NCBI RefSeq assembly: GCF_000789235.1
Contig: NZ_KN525716.1
Location: forward strand, 2,276,100-2,340,099
DNA length: 64,000 nt
From: Wocania ichthyoenteri Th78
GTDB taxonomy: Bacteria > Bacteroidota > Bacteroidia > Flavobacteriales > Flavobacteriaceae
Direction of reading: 5' to 3'
In this document: positions 45,190-54,912 of the stretch, piece by piece
Position numbering within the stretch: the stretch's first letter is position 1
Layout of the letters: every line of letters begins with the position of its first letter
Made by a program: the position numbers and the translations under genes
Notes under the pieces: generated by a model
Seen by the model: only the letters and a program-made list of their open reading frames with translations
Databases searched by the model: none
What the model was told of the DNA's origin: nothing

Positions 45190-46092
45190 CTAACCGTTTA
45201 TAGCTTCAACCATATTTACTTTTCCAGGAAGCATTTCTTTTAGCATATTTTCTATACCACTTTTTAAAGTATAAGTTGACGATGGGCAACCACTACATGC
45301 CCCTTGAAGCATAACACTTACATTTTTAGTGTTTTCATCATAAGATATAAATTGAATATTCCCGCCATCGCTAGCTACGGCAGGTTTTACATATTCTTCA
45401 AGAATATTAACAATTTCTTTTGAGATGTCGTCTAAATTTTCAAAATGCGAGTCTAATTGCGAGTTCGATTTTTTTAAAGTTTCAACAGCTTCTGGCAATA
45501 CAACGTCTTTTCCGTTCTCAATATAACTTCTAATAAATTCACGAAGTTCGATATTAATATCTTGCCATTCTGCCATATCGTATTTGGTGATTGACACATA
45601 ATTTTCGTCAATAAAAACACTTTTCACAAACGGAAAGTGAAATAATTCAGTAGCTAATGGCGATAGTTTAGCATCGTCAATTGAGGTAAATTCAAAAAGA
45701 GCAGTTACTATTTTTTTGTTAGCAACAAATTTCATTACCGAAGGGTTTGGTGTGCTTTCAGCATAAACGGTTACAGGTACTTTTTTAGGTGCAGTAGTTT
45801 CTTCAACTACAACGCCACCATCGTTCAAATAGGTTTCAATCTGTTCTGCCATTTCATCTTTAACATCGTCCCATTCCACAATATTGTAACGCTCAACAGC
45901 CACAAAATTACTTGTAATATATACCTTTTTTACAAACGGCAAATAAAATAGTTGTTGTGCTAAAGGCGATGATTTTGCTTCATCAATATTATTAAATTCA
46001 AAGCTTTGGTGCTTTGTTATAAATTGATTTAACTCAAATTTTACTATGGCATTATTGGTTGTTTCTTGCACTGAAACCTTAAAATTGTTCAT
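45190..46092 (-). CDS. NifU/Nfu-type iron-sulfur scaffold with duplicated N-terminal domain
   Basis: The 300-residue protein has two tandem Nfu N-terminal-like domains (~4-90 and ~108-195). Each carries a '.DDAKLSPLA..LF..PFVK.V' type block ('IDEAKSSPLAQQLFYLPFVK' and 'IDDAKLSPLATELFHFPFVK'). The C-terminal NifU domain (~222-300) has 'GACSGCPSS' with Cys266 and Cys269, which bind a shared [4Fe-4S] cluster in a dimer. It would deliver Fe-S clusters to target enzymes. The internal duplication is common in Bacteroidetes as far as I recall. Its neighbour dodecin is separated by 104 bp. Confidence 0.92.
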   Translation of the reverse strand: MNNFKVSVQETTNNAIVKFELNQFITKHQSFEFNNIDEAKSSPLAQQLFYLPFVKKVYITSNFVAVERYNIVEWDDVKDEMAEQIETYLNDGGVVVEETTAPKKVPVTVYAESTPNPSVMKFVANKKIVTALFEFTSIDDAKLSPLATELFHFPFVKSVFIDENYVSITKYDMAEWQDINIELREFIRSYIENGKDVVLPEAVETLKKSNSQLDSHFENLDDISKEIVNILEEYVKPAVASDGGNIQFISYDENTKNVSVMLQGACSGCPSSTYTLKSGIENMLKEMLPGKVNMVEAING

Positions 46093-46139
46093 TTTAGCTA
46101 ATTTTTTGTAAAAATACGAAAGAAACTTTGAGTTATATC

Positions 46140-46147
46140 TATATTTG
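46140..46147 (+). promoter_or_regulatory. Possible -7 box upstream of the second type B cargo gene
   Basis: TATATTTG fits TAnnTTTG and lies 97 bp before the start. No TTG/TTTG at the expected distance was found. Confidence 0.25.
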
Positions 46148-46244
46148 ATGCTTTGCTTTTAAATATTTAGGCTTTAAAAAACGTTACATCGAAAGTAAAA
46201 GATTGCTTTAATATGATTAACGAGTATTTAGCTGAAAATTGACT

Positions 46245-49200
46245 ATGAAAAATTTTTCACTAATTGCATTTATATTTTGTATATCGGTTACAGGCTATGG
46301 ACAAATTATAAAAGTAAATAATGCTGCTGATGCTCAATCAAGTTTTACTATAGAAAAACTTGTTGAAGATGTTTTAATATCTAGTAAATGCTCTACAGTT
46401 GATGCTTTTTCATCGCAAGTAAGCGGAACCCCAACTCAAACGACCACAAAAAGTTATGGTTATTTTAAGCGGCCAACTGGAAGTACTTTTCCATTTGGAG
46501 AAGGTATAATTCTAACTACAGGGCAAGCATTTCCCGCTGGAAATACAATTAATTCGGCACGTATTGATAATGTAAATAGCTTAACAGGGGATACAGATTT
46601 GCAAGTAGCTTTACGACAATCTAATACGTTTGATGCCACTTATGTTAAATTTAACTTTGTACCTTTAGTAAACACGATTAGCTTTCGTTTTTTAATGGCA
46701 TCTGAAGAGTATGATGGTTCAACTGAATGTTCTTTTGCTGATAGTTTTGCTTTTTTATTAAGAGAAGTTGGGACAACAAATTATCAAAATTTAGCTGTAT
46801 TACCAGATGGAACCCCAGTTAGTGTTAAGAATATTAATAATGCTTTTGCTTGTAGAGCAAATACAACTTTTTTTGAAGGATACAACATACCAGATACTAA
46901 TTATGGTGGACGAACAAAAGTGTTAACAGCCTCTGCGCCAGTAATACCAAATACAGTTTATGAAATTAAAATTGTAGTTGCAGATCAGGGAGACTCAGAA
47001 TGGGATTCGGCTATTTTTTTAGAGGCAGGTAGTTTTAGTATTGGAGGTAACCTAGGGGTAGACAGAACTATTAAATCAGGAAACCCAGGATGTGGTGGAA
47101 AGCCTTTGGAGTTAGATGCTACTTTAGCATTGCTAGGTACAACTTATAAATGGTTTAAAGATGGGGTTGAACAAACAGGAAAAACAGAGGCTACTTTCGA
47201 TGTTACCACTAATGGAATTTACCGTGTAGAGATTGATGTTGCTGCAGGGTGTAGTTCAAGCGATGAAATTATAGTGCAGTTTACAACTAATCCAATAATA
47301 GCTGCTCCACCAGAAGATATGGTGCTATGTGAATCGGATAGTGATTTAAAAGAAGTTTTTGATTTTTCAGCAAACCAAAATTTAGTATTAGGCAGTCAAG
47401 CAGCAGCAGATTATCCAATTAGTTTTCATATAAATCAAACCGACGCTGAAACCAATCAAAACCCTATTATAACACCAAATGCTTATACCAATACATCACA
47501 AAACGAAACCATTTGGATTCGTATTGCAGATGTAACACAAACCTGTTTTGAAGTAGCAAGTTTTAATATAGCAGTAGATAAAGAAGCGATTGCTAATACA
47601 CCTATAGATTATGAACTTTGTGATGATGCTAGTGGTGGAAACGACGCTGATGGTATTTCTACTTTTGATTTATCTACTAAAATAAATGAGGTTTTAGGAT
47701 CTCAACTAGCATCAGATTATGAGGTGAAATTCTACAGCTCTCAAGCTGAAGCTGATGCTGCAGTTTCTGGAACAGAAATCACTTCATCAATTCAAAATAA
47801 TAATAATCCTCAAACTATATATGCTAGAATAGAAAATAGAGTCAATACGAGTTGCTACGACACTGCTAATTTTAAATTAGTAGTAAACCCATTGCCTGTG
47901 GTGAAGAGTATAGTAAATATGAATCAATGTGATTCTGATACAGATGGAGTGACACTATTTAATTTAACCGAAGCTAATAGTACAATATCTACAGACTATT
48001 TAAATGAAACGTTCACCTATTATGAAACAAAGGTTCAAGCTGAAGCAGGTTTGCCTGCAGATGAAATAGTTGATTTTATTAATTATTCCAATGATGTTTT
48101 GAACCCATTTAATGATATAGTTTATGCAAGAGTTGAAACTGTGAATGGGTGTTATAGAACGACCCAAATAAACTTAACAGTTGGTACATCGCAAATTCCT
48201 GCTGTTGGATTTGATTTTACATATTATGCCTGTGATGATAAAGTAGATAAGGGTAATACCGATGGAATTGCATCATTTGATTTTAGTGATGCTGATGTTC
48301 AGTTTAGAGCAGCATACCCATTATCTACAGTTGCATACTATATTAATGAAACTGATGCCTTGACTGAAACCAATGCGATTCCAGATATTACTGATCATCG
48401 AAATGATAAGTCTGCTGGAACACAAACAATATATGTACGTATTGATAGTGATACAGTTAATGGTTGTGAAGGTTTAGGCCCACATATTACTTTAACGGTA
48501 AATCCATTACCAGTACTAAATACAATTGATGATTATGTGTTGTGTAGTGATACAGATTTTACTGTTTTTGATTTGCCAACAAAAGATATTGAAGTTATTG
48601 GAACACAAACCAAAGCTATTTTAATAAGCTATCATCTTACTGAGCAAGATGCAATTGATAATATAGCGATAGCTAATAGTAGTGCATACTCAAATACAAG
48701 TAATCCGCAACCTATATTTGTTCGTGCTCAATTTGATGAAAATGGAAATGGTATAAGAGATGCCGATGAATGTTATAGTACTGATATGAGTTTTAATCTT
48801 GTTGTAAATCATAATCCAACTATATTTCAACCAGATACTATACGTATTTGTAGTGATATTATACCAACAGATTACGACTTAACAATAAGAGAAAGTCAAA
48901 TTACTGGTGGTGATGCATCAATTATATTATCATACTTTGAAACCCAATTAGATTTAGATAATAATAAACCTATTCCGTACCCTACAACATATACTAATAC
49001 ACTTTTAGATAGAGATATTCTGGTTTTAGCCACAGGTTCTAACACATGTACTTCTATAACAACACTACCTTTAAAAATAATTATTTATGAAGATTTAAAC
49101 CAAAAGCCATTACCTATTGAAGAATGTGAGGTTGATAATAATGGGTTTGATTTTTTCGATGTAACGAGACGAGAAACAGAAATTTTAAATGGACTTGACA

Positions 49201-50186
49201 CTAATGATTTTGAACCTTTTATTTATTATGAAAATAAAGCTGATGCCATTGCAGGAAATAGTAATACAATTTCAAACAGCATCAGTTTTGAAAACACACA
49301 ATCTTATACTCAAACTATATATGCCAGAGTAAAACCACATGCAAACGAATGTTTTATTGTAGTTCCAATAAACTTAATTGTAAATCAATCTCCAGAAATA
49401 GGTATTGACGAAGAATATGTCATTTGTTTAAATAGGAATGATGATGTTATTAACCCAGAAAATACACCATTAATAAGTGTACCCCCAATCGACACACAAT
49501 TAAATACTACAAATTATACATTTCAATGGTATAATGGGACAGAGGCAGAGGTGAATGCAGATCCTACAGGTACAGCAATAACCGGAGCTACAGGTGCTCA
49601 GTATACACCTGCTGTAGTTGGCAATTATACGGTATTTGCAACTAATATTACTACGGGTTGTAGAATTCCTGCAAGTACTTTGGTAGTGGGGTCGTATCCA
49701 CCAGAAAGTATGTCGGTAGAATTATTAAGCACTTCTTTTTCAGACAATAATATTATAGAAGTAACAGTTATAGGGGTTGGTGAGTATGAATATAGATTAG
49801 ATTCTGGTTCGTGGCAGAGTTCAAATGTATTTGAACGAATAACAGGAGGAGAACATACAGTATATGTTCGCGATTTGCTAAATTGTAACGAAATTTCTGA
49901 AATGCAGATTGTGATTGACTATCCTAAGTATTTTACACCTAATAACGATGGTGTACATGATACATGGAATATTAAAGGAATAGCAACACAACCTAATTCA
50001 GAAATTTATATATTTGACAGATACGGGAAGCTAGTAAAACAGTTAAACCCTAAAGGAATTGGATGGGACGGAACATTCAACGGACAAGAATTTCCAACTG
50101 GTGATTATTGGTTTATAGTAAAATATAACGAACCACTTGATGGTACACAAAAGGAGTTTAGGTCGCATTTTACTTTGAAAAGATAA
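46245..50186 (+). CDS. Choice-of-anchor L domain protein with type B type IX sorting tail
   Basis: I choose the ATG at 46245, which gives the signal peptide 'MKNFSLIAFIFCISVTGYGQ'. An in-frame TTG six bases upstream is less likely. The 1313-residue protein begins with a domain of the choice-of-anchor L type ('GEGIILTTGQAFPAGNTINS', 'FRFLMASEEYDGSTECSFAD'). About nine Cys-containing Ig-like repeats of ~90 aa follow (blocks such as 'YELCDDASGGNDADGISTFD' and 'QTIYARIEN'). The C-terminal gliding-motility-associated sorting domain runs from 'YFTPNNDGVHDTWNI' to 'SHFTLKR'. The PorP/SprF gene 8 bp downstream is its likely partner. Surface location is expected; binding target unknown. Confidence 0.9.
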   Translation: MKNFSLIAFIFCISVTGYGQIIKVNNAADAQSSFTIEKLVEDVLISSKCSTVDAFSSQVSGTPTQTTTKSYGYFKRPTGSTFPFGEGIILTTGQAFPAGNTINSARIDNVNSLTGDTDLQVALRQSNTFDATYVKFNFVPLVNTISFRFLMASEEYDGSTECSFADSFAFLLREVGTTNYQNLAVLPDGTPVSVKNINNAFACRANTTFFEGYNIPDTNYGGRTKVLTASAPVIPNTVYEIKIVVADQGDSEWDSAIFLEAGSFSIGGNLGVDRTIKSGNPGCGGKPLELDATLALLGTTYKWFKDGVEQTGKTEATFDVTTNGIYRVEIDVAAGCSSSDEIIVQFTTNPIIAAPPEDMVLCESDSDLKEVFDFSANQNLVLGSQAAADYPISFHINQTDAETNQNPIITPNAYTNTSQNETIWIRIADVTQTCFEVASFNIAVDKEAIANTPIDYELCDDASGGNDADGISTFDLSTKINEVLGSQLASDYEVKFYSSQAEADAAVSGTEITSSIQNNNNPQTIYARIENRVNTSCYDTANFKLVVNPLPVVKSIVNMNQCDSDTDGVTLFNLTEANSTISTDYLNETFTYYETKVQAEAGLPADEIVDFINYSNDVLNPFNDIVYARVETVNGCYRTTQINLTVGTSQIPAVGFDFTYYACDDKVDKGNTDGIASFDFSDADVQFRAAYPLSTVAYYINETDALTETNAIPDITDHRNDKSAGTQTIYVRIDSDTVNGCEGLGPHITLTVNPLPVLNTIDDYVLCSDTDFTVFDLPTKDIEVIGTQTKAILISYHLTEQDAIDNIAIANSSAYSNTSNPQPIFVRAQFDENGNGIRDADECYSTDMSFNLVVNHNPTIFQPDTIRICSDIIPTDYDLTIRESQITGGDASIILSYFETQLDLDNNKPIPYPTTYTNTLLDRDILVLATGSNTCTSITTLPLKIIIYEDLNQKPLPIEECEVDNNGFDFFDVTRRETEILNGLDTNDFEPFIYYENKADAIAGNSNTISNSISFENTQSYTQTIYARVKPHANECFIVVPINLIVNQSPEIGIDEEYVICLNRNDDVINPENTPLISVPPIDTQLNTTNYTFQWYNGTEAEVNADPTGTAITGATGAQYTPAVVGNYTVFATNITTGCRIPASTLVVGSYPPESMSVELLSTSFSDNNIIEVTVIGVGEYEYRLDSGSWQSSNVFERITGGEHTVYVRDLLNCNEISEMQIVIDYPKYFTPNNDGVHDTWNIKGIATQPNSEIYIFDRYGKLVKQLNPKGIGWDGTFNGQEFPTGDYWFIVKYNEPLDGTQKEFRSHFTLKR

Positions 50187-50194
50187 AATAGAAG

Positions 50195-51199
50195 ATGAAA
50201 TTAAAACATATTTTTATGGTAATGATAAGTGTATTATGCACTAATTTATCAACTTCACAAGAAGGGTTACCAATATATACGGATTATTTAACAGATAATT
50301 ATTACCTCATCCACCCATCAATGGCTGGTATTGCTAATTGCTCTAAAGTTAGACTAACATCACGTCAACAATGGTTTGGACATGAAAATGCTCCAAGGCT
50401 TACTACATTAAGTTTAAATGGAAGAATTGGTGATACGCCATCTGCAATAGGTGGTATTTTGTATACCGATAAAAACGGGTATCACTCACAAACAGGAGCT
50501 TATGCAACCTATGCACATCATCTGATGTTTTCTAGAAGTGAAGTCGATTTAAATATGCTATCTTTTGGATTAAGTGCTGGATTTATTCAATATAAATTAG
50601 ATGAAACTACATTTTTGTTTGATGGACCCGATATAATAATTGATGGAATTGTGCAAAACGAAACAAATTTTAATATCGATTTAGGGTTTTCATATCACTA
50701 TTTAGATTATTACGCACATGCTACAATAAAAAACGTATTAAAAAATGCGGGTGTAAATAACGATGTTGAAATTACAAGTAATTTAAGACGCTATTTGCTT
50801 TCTGTAGGAGGTGTGTTTGGTAAGTTGGGAAGCGATTGGAGCTACGAACCTTCAGTAATGTTTCAATATAAAGATGGCACAAAAGAAGCTTCGATAGATT
50901 TGAATGGAAAAGTTTATAAAAACATGGAATTTGGTAAACTTTGGGGTGGAATTTCATACAGACAAAGTTTTGATGGTGCTGAGTATTTAATCAATTCGAA
51001 TACTGTAAAAAGTCAAAAGCTGAAACAAATCACGCCTATATTGGGAGTTGATTATAAACAATTTATGTTTGCTTATACCTATACGTATCAAAATAATTCG
51101 GTAGTATTTACAAATGGTGGTTTTCATCAATTAACATTAGGCTATAATTTTGCTTGTAAAAGAAAGAAGTACGAATGTAGATGTCCTGCTGTAAATTAG
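50195..51199 (+). CDS. PorP/SprF family type IX secretion membrane protein (second copy)
   Basis: The 334-residue protein has a signal peptide ending near 'NLSTSQ' (~22) and the family start 'YTDYLTDNYYLIHPSMAGI', followed by barrel-like strands. It ends in a Cys/Lys-rich tail ('CKRKKYECRCPAVN'), unusual compared with the copy at 2811-3767. It starts 8 bp after the type B cargo gene, an arrangement that supports a cargo-specific partnership. Sequence similarity to the other copy is limited to the family blocks. Confidence 0.9.
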   Translation: MKLKHIFMVMISVLCTNLSTSQEGLPIYTDYLTDNYYLIHPSMAGIANCSKVRLTSRQQWFGHENAPRLTTLSLNGRIGDTPSAIGGILYTDKNGYHSQTGAYATYAHHLMFSRSEVDLNMLSFGLSAGFIQYKLDETTFLFDGPDIIIDGIVQNETNFNIDLGFSYHYLDYYAHATIKNVLKNAGVNNDVEITSNLRRYLLSVGGVFGKLGSDWSYEPSVMFQYKDGTKEASIDLNGKVYKNMEFGKLWGGISYRQSFDGAEYLINSNTVKSQKLKQITPILGVDYKQFMFAYTYTYQNNSVVFTNGGFHQLTLGYNFACKRKKYECRCPAVN

Positions 51200-51215
51200 T
51201 TTCGAAGTAATAATT

Positions 51216-51250
51216 TTGTCATCACGAAGTAGGTACGACGTGGCAATCTG
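51216..51250 (+). repeat. GTCAT...GGCAATCTG interspersed repeat
   Basis: Begins 'ttgtcatcacgaagt' and ends 'gacgtggcaatctg'. It resembles the left arm of the palindromic element at 56991-57074. Confidence 0.5.
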
Positions 51251-51342
51251 TTTAATCTAATCGACTTCTTTTATATCAACAAGTTTTGAATTTATAAGAT
51301 TACTTCAGTCATACTCCCTTCTTAATGACAAGTTTTTAGTTT

Positions 51343-52500
51343 TTAATCCCAAGTATATTTTTTCTTTTTGGCTTGCTCTTTTATGGCTTTTGTCATTGCG
51401 TTTTCCAGCCCATTTGAGTTTTCTTTTTTATGATCTAGAATATAGAGTTTTCGTTTTTTATTTAACTCTTGAATTTTGTTTTGAATGCTTTCCCGTTCTT
51501 TTCGTTTTTTAGCAACATAAGCTTTAATTTCAGTTTCCGATTTGCCTTTTAAAACTTCTGGTAATTGACTTTTTTCTAAATCATCATATTTGAAATTTTC
51601 TTCTCCCTCTGCGTCGACTAAATCCCAAGATTTATTTTTATATAAATGTGAGCTTTTGCTTACTGTTCTACTAACAGCATTAGCTTTGCTGTATAAACCA
51701 GCATTAGTATCCTGCTCAGCTTGAAGAGCCATTTTTTGTCTGCCAGCATGTCCATAAATAACATAAGTTTTATTCAGTTTTTGATTTAAAATTAAAATAT
51801 CGTCATCATAAGGCGATGCTATATGCACCGTGGCATTGTTTTGGTTTATAGCCATATAATCGCCGTTAGTTAAGCTTGCCCCATCTCTCCAACGGCTAGA
51901 AATACCTTGTTGGTAATCGCCACAAAAAATGGTGTTAATGGTCACGTCTTTTTCTTTTGCGTTGGTCGAAGCGTCTTTGTAGTTTATTTTACCTTGTGTA
52001 AAAGGCTCATTTCCTGCGATAAAAATAAGTTTTAAATCGTCTGGATTATCGCCCCATTTTAATTGATTTAATGAGGTTTGAATGACTTGTCCGCAGTATT
52101 CTTCACCACCATTTGTGGTTAACGAAAACAGCTCTTTTGAAATCTCGTCAAGATCTTCGCTAAAGCTTAAGACTTGTCTAATATAACCTTCATCACTGTT
52201 TAATCTGTCGTTGCCGTATTCATACAAAGCGATTTGTAAATTAGGCTTACTGTCATGGCATTTGGCATAAGACAATTCGTTTACAATATCCCAAAGTTGT
52301 GCTTTGGCTTGGTCTATTAACCCGTCCATGCTATTGCTAGTATCTAGTAGAAGGGCTACTTTAATGTATTGATTACTTGGATTGTGTTCTGTAATTTGGA
52401 CTTGTGCTAGGGCTGTGTTGGATTTTTTATTATTAGCATTACAGGCGGTAAAACTAATGAGCACGACGCTAAAAAGGAGTGTTTTTAAATAAGTTTTCAT
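51343..52500 (-). CDS. VWA-domain lipoprotein
   Basis: The 385-residue protein has a lipoprotein signal ('LISFTAC', Cys20). A von Willebrand factor A domain (~45-235) carries a complete MIDAS-type start 'LLDTSNSMDG' (Asp53, Ser55, Ser57), with 'LSYAKCHDSKPNLQIALYEY' and 'LIFIAGNEPFTQG' as later strands. Two extra cysteine-containing segments are seen ('EYCGQVI', 'IFCGDYQQG'). The C-terminal ~110 residues are Lys/Glu-rich and probably coiled-coil. VWA domains bind partner proteins through a metal. It is divergent from the histidine kinase gene across a 236-bp gap with operator-like repeats, so the two may share control. Confidence 0.85.
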   Translation of the reverse strand: MKTYLKTLLFSVVLISFTACNANNKKSNTALAQVQITEHNPSNQYIKVALLLDTSNSMDGLIDQAKAQLWDIVNELSYAKCHDSKPNLQIALYEYGNDRLNSDEGYIRQVLSFSEDLDEISKELFSLTTNGGEEYCGQVIQTSLNQLKWGDNPDDLKLIFIAGNEPFTQGKINYKDASTNAKEKDVTINTIFCGDYQQGISSRWRDGASLTNGDYMAINQNNATVHIASPYDDDILILNQKLNKTYVIYGHAGRQKMALQAEQDTNAGLYSKANAVSRTVSKSSHLYKNKSWDLVDAEGEENFKYDDLEKSQLPEVLKGKSETEIKAYVAKKRKERESIQNKIQELNKKRKLYILDHKKENSNGLENAMTKAIKEQAKKKKYTWD

Positions 52501-52588
52501 AATATTTTCGTTTTTTTAATTTAATGATGTCCATTAAGGACTTTTGATTAGCGTAAAGCTAAAGCCACCTTTTTTCTTAAAAAAACCA

Positions 52589-52642
52589 GAATGAGTTAAG
52601 TGATATATTGAATGCGTAAACTGAACGATTGAATGCGTAAAC
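52589..52642 (+). promoter_or_regulatory. Three operator-like direct repeats at 21-bp spacing upstream of the LytS/LytTR operon
   Basis: GAATGAGTTAAG (52589), GAATGCGTAAAC (52610) and GAATGCGTAAAC (52631) begin exactly 21 bp apart; the last two extend to 15 identical bases (52607-52621 and 52628-52642). LytTR regulators are known to bind ~9-bp direct repeats with 12-13-bp gaps, i.e. ~21-22-bp periodicity, and the operon encodes a LytTR regulator. The first copy 'TGAGTTAAG' fits the published half-site pattern at most positions, as I recall it. Confidence 0.6.
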
Positions 52643-52710
52643 CATTCCTTTTCATATTAAAAATCAGTAGAATTGTAAAACCTCCATTTTATTATAACAA
52701 AGAAAGTGTG

Positions 52711-52718
52711 TAAGTTTA
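52711..52718 (+). promoter_or_regulatory. Possible weak -7 box for the histidine kinase operon
   Basis: TAAGTTTA has one mismatch to TAnnTTTG and lies 18 bp before the ATG. No -33 element is evident, which would fit an activator-dependent promoter. Confidence 0.3.
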
Positions 52719-52736
52719 TCTATTATAAAGTAGCAC

Positions 52737-54911
52737 ATGAAATTATTAGTTAAATACCTTCTTTTTTTATGCTTTTCCTTTAGTGTGAGTTTTATGCTTG
52801 CACAAGAAAAAAATGATGTTATAAACTCAGAAAAACGATTTACGGTTCACGGTTCTGTGATTGAAAGCGATACTAATAAACCAATTCCCGATATAAATAT
52901 TGAAGTTAGCGGAGGTGCATATACCACAACCAATACTTTTGGCGAATTTAGAATTGAAGCCAAAAAAGGCGACGAGCTTATTATAAGACACAAAGATTTT
53001 GAAACCGTTTACTACATTATTCAAAGTAGCGAGCGGATTAAAGTTGAGGTACAACCCAATAAATTCGATGAATATGAAAGTAAACTTTTTAAGTCGAGAG
53101 CAACTACTCAAGTCTTTAAATCACTTATAGATTCTGCTGAAGTGTATTTAAAAAAGGATGCTAAAAAGAGTATTCAATTTATAGCTGATGCTTTAAAAGG
53201 TAGCAGGTCTGTTAAAGAAAACAGTGAAGCTTACGAGGTTTTAGGCGATGTTTATATGTATTGGAAACAGTATGATTTAGTAGTTTCTAACTACAGAATA
53301 AGTATTCAAAATAGAGCAACTAATGCTGTTAAAATTAAACTAGCAAAAGCCTATCAGCTCAATAAAAACTACCAAGAAAGTATAGCCACTTATAATGAAA
53401 TTGATAAAAAAGAACTCTCTAATTGGCAACTGGTTATACTTTATGAAGGTATTGGAGATGTGCATCAAAACACCAAAAATTTTGGTGCAGCAATCAATGC
53501 TTATACCGAAGGTTTACAAGTGGCACAAAAGCATTTGATAACACCAAAAATTACTGACTTGAATTCAAAATTGGCTCAAGTATATAACGAAAAAGGTGAG
53601 CCACAAAAAGCCAAAGGACTTTTTAAAGAGTCTTTAAGATTGGCCAATACTCAAAATAAGAGAAGAGGTGTAGAGGAGAAAATTAAAGTTGCCGATTTTC
53701 AAAACAATTTAAGCGATTATTCCAGTGAAATAGAGTTACGAAAACAAGCCTTGGATGATATTAATGAAATAGAAAGTGATTCGGTTTTCGATAACGAAAG
53801 CGCATTAACACCTCAAAAACAAAACTATAAAATTGGTAATGCTTATGCGTTACAGAAAGATTTTGGACAAGCCATAACTTACCTTGAAAAAAGTATTGAA
53901 GAAGCCGATGATAAGGAAGATTTAATTGTTCAAAAAGATGCGACTAGAAAATTATCTGAGGTATACCGGGATGCTGGGGAGTTTAATAAAGCACTTATAG
54001 CGTATCAAAATTATGTAGATTTAGTAGATAAAGTATATTCAAAAAAAGAACAGGACATATCGCAAGCAGCACGATTTAGTAAAGATATTGTTAGCAAACA
54101 AAACCGAATTTTAAGCTTAGAGAGCGACAGAGCACTTTCAGAAAGCAAATATCAACTCAATATTGAACAAGCGCGTACACAAAAACTTATTATCTATTCG
54201 TTAATTGGTGGTGTTTTATTGTTGTTAATCACGGCATTTTTAATGTTTAAATATATTAAACAACAGCGATTAGCTAATAATTTATTGGCATTAAAAACGC
54301 TGCGCAGCCAAATGAATCCGCACTTTATTTTTAATGCTTTAAACTCTGTAAATAGTTTTATTGTATCAAATGATGAACGGACAGCTAATAAATATTTATC
54401 AGATTTTTCATTGTTAATGCGAGCCGTTTTGGAGAATAGTGAAGAAGATTTTATTCCCTTGGAAAAAGAAATCGAGCTTTTGGAACTTTACACCAAATTA
54501 GAGCATTTTAGATTTAAAGATAAATTTGATTACAACATAAAGGTCGATAAAAATATTAAAGTCAGTGATTTTGTAATTCCGCCCATGCTGCTGCAGCCCT
54601 ATATTGAAAATGCCGTTTGGCACGGGTTGCGGTACAAGAAAACAAAAGGGCATTTAAACATCGAAATCACTCAAAATAAAGTAGATGAAATAAAAATTAC
54701 CATTACCGATGATGGCATTGGAAGAGAAAAATCTAAAGCCTTAAAAACCGAAAATCAGCAAAAGCAAAACTCAAAAGGGATAGGCAATATTAAAAAGCGC
54801 GTATCGATTTTGAATGCTATGTACAAAGATAAAGTAGATGTTTTTATTGACGATTTTCAAAATAAAGAAGACAAAGGGACCAAGGTAATTGTAAAGCTTA
54901 AAAAGGATTAA
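52737..54911 (+). CDS. TPR-containing sensor histidine kinase of the LytS/YehU type
   Basis: The 724-residue protein has a signal peptide (~1-22) and a CarboxypepD_reg-like beta-sandwich (~34-108). TPR-like helices follow (~125-460), then a coiled coil (~450-480), one transmembrane helix (~484-506) and the kinase core. 'LRSQMNPHFIFNALNSVNSF' carries phosphoacceptor His529, typical of the LytS His_kinase family. 'PPMLLQPYIENAVWHGL' is the N-box and 'DDGIGREKSK' and 'GIGNIKKR' are the ATP lid. The sensor part is therefore periplasmic. Its partner is the LytTR regulator at 55517, separated by a small lipoprotein gene. The ligand is unknown; the extra N-terminal beta-sandwich suggests protein contact. 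Confidence 0.9.
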   Translation: MKLLVKYLLFLCFSFSVSFMLAQEKNDVINSEKRFTVHGSVIESDTNKPIPDINIEVSGGAYTTTNTFGEFRIEAKKGDELIIRHKDFETVYYIIQSSERIKVEVQPNKFDEYESKLFKSRATTQVFKSLIDSAEVYLKKDAKKSIQFIADALKGSRSVKENSEAYEVLGDVYMYWKQYDLVVSNYRISIQNRATNAVKIKLAKAYQLNKNYQESIATYNEIDKKELSNWQLVILYEGIGDVHQNTKNFGAAINAYTEGLQVAQKHLITPKITDLNSKLAQVYNEKGEPQKAKGLFKESLRLANTQNKRRGVEEKIKVADFQNNLSDYSSEIELRKQALDDINEIESDSVFDNESALTPQKQNYKIGNAYALQKDFGQAITYLEKSIEEADDKEDLIVQKDATRKLSEVYRDAGEFNKALIAYQNYVDLVDKVYSKKEQDISQAARFSKDIVSKQNRILSLESDRALSESKYQLNIEQARTQKLIIYSLIGGVLLLLITAFLMFKYIKQQRLANNLLALKTLRSQMNPHFIFNALNSVNSFIVSNDERTANKYLSDFSLLMRAVLENSEEDFIPLEKEIELLELYTKLEHFRFKDKFDYNIKVDKNIKVSDFVIPPMLLQPYIENAVWHGLRYKKTKGHLNIEITQNKVDEIKITITDDGIGREKSKALKTENQQKQNSKGIGNIKKRVSILNAMYKDKVDVFIDDFQNKEDKGTKVIVKLKKD

Positions 54912-54912
54912 A

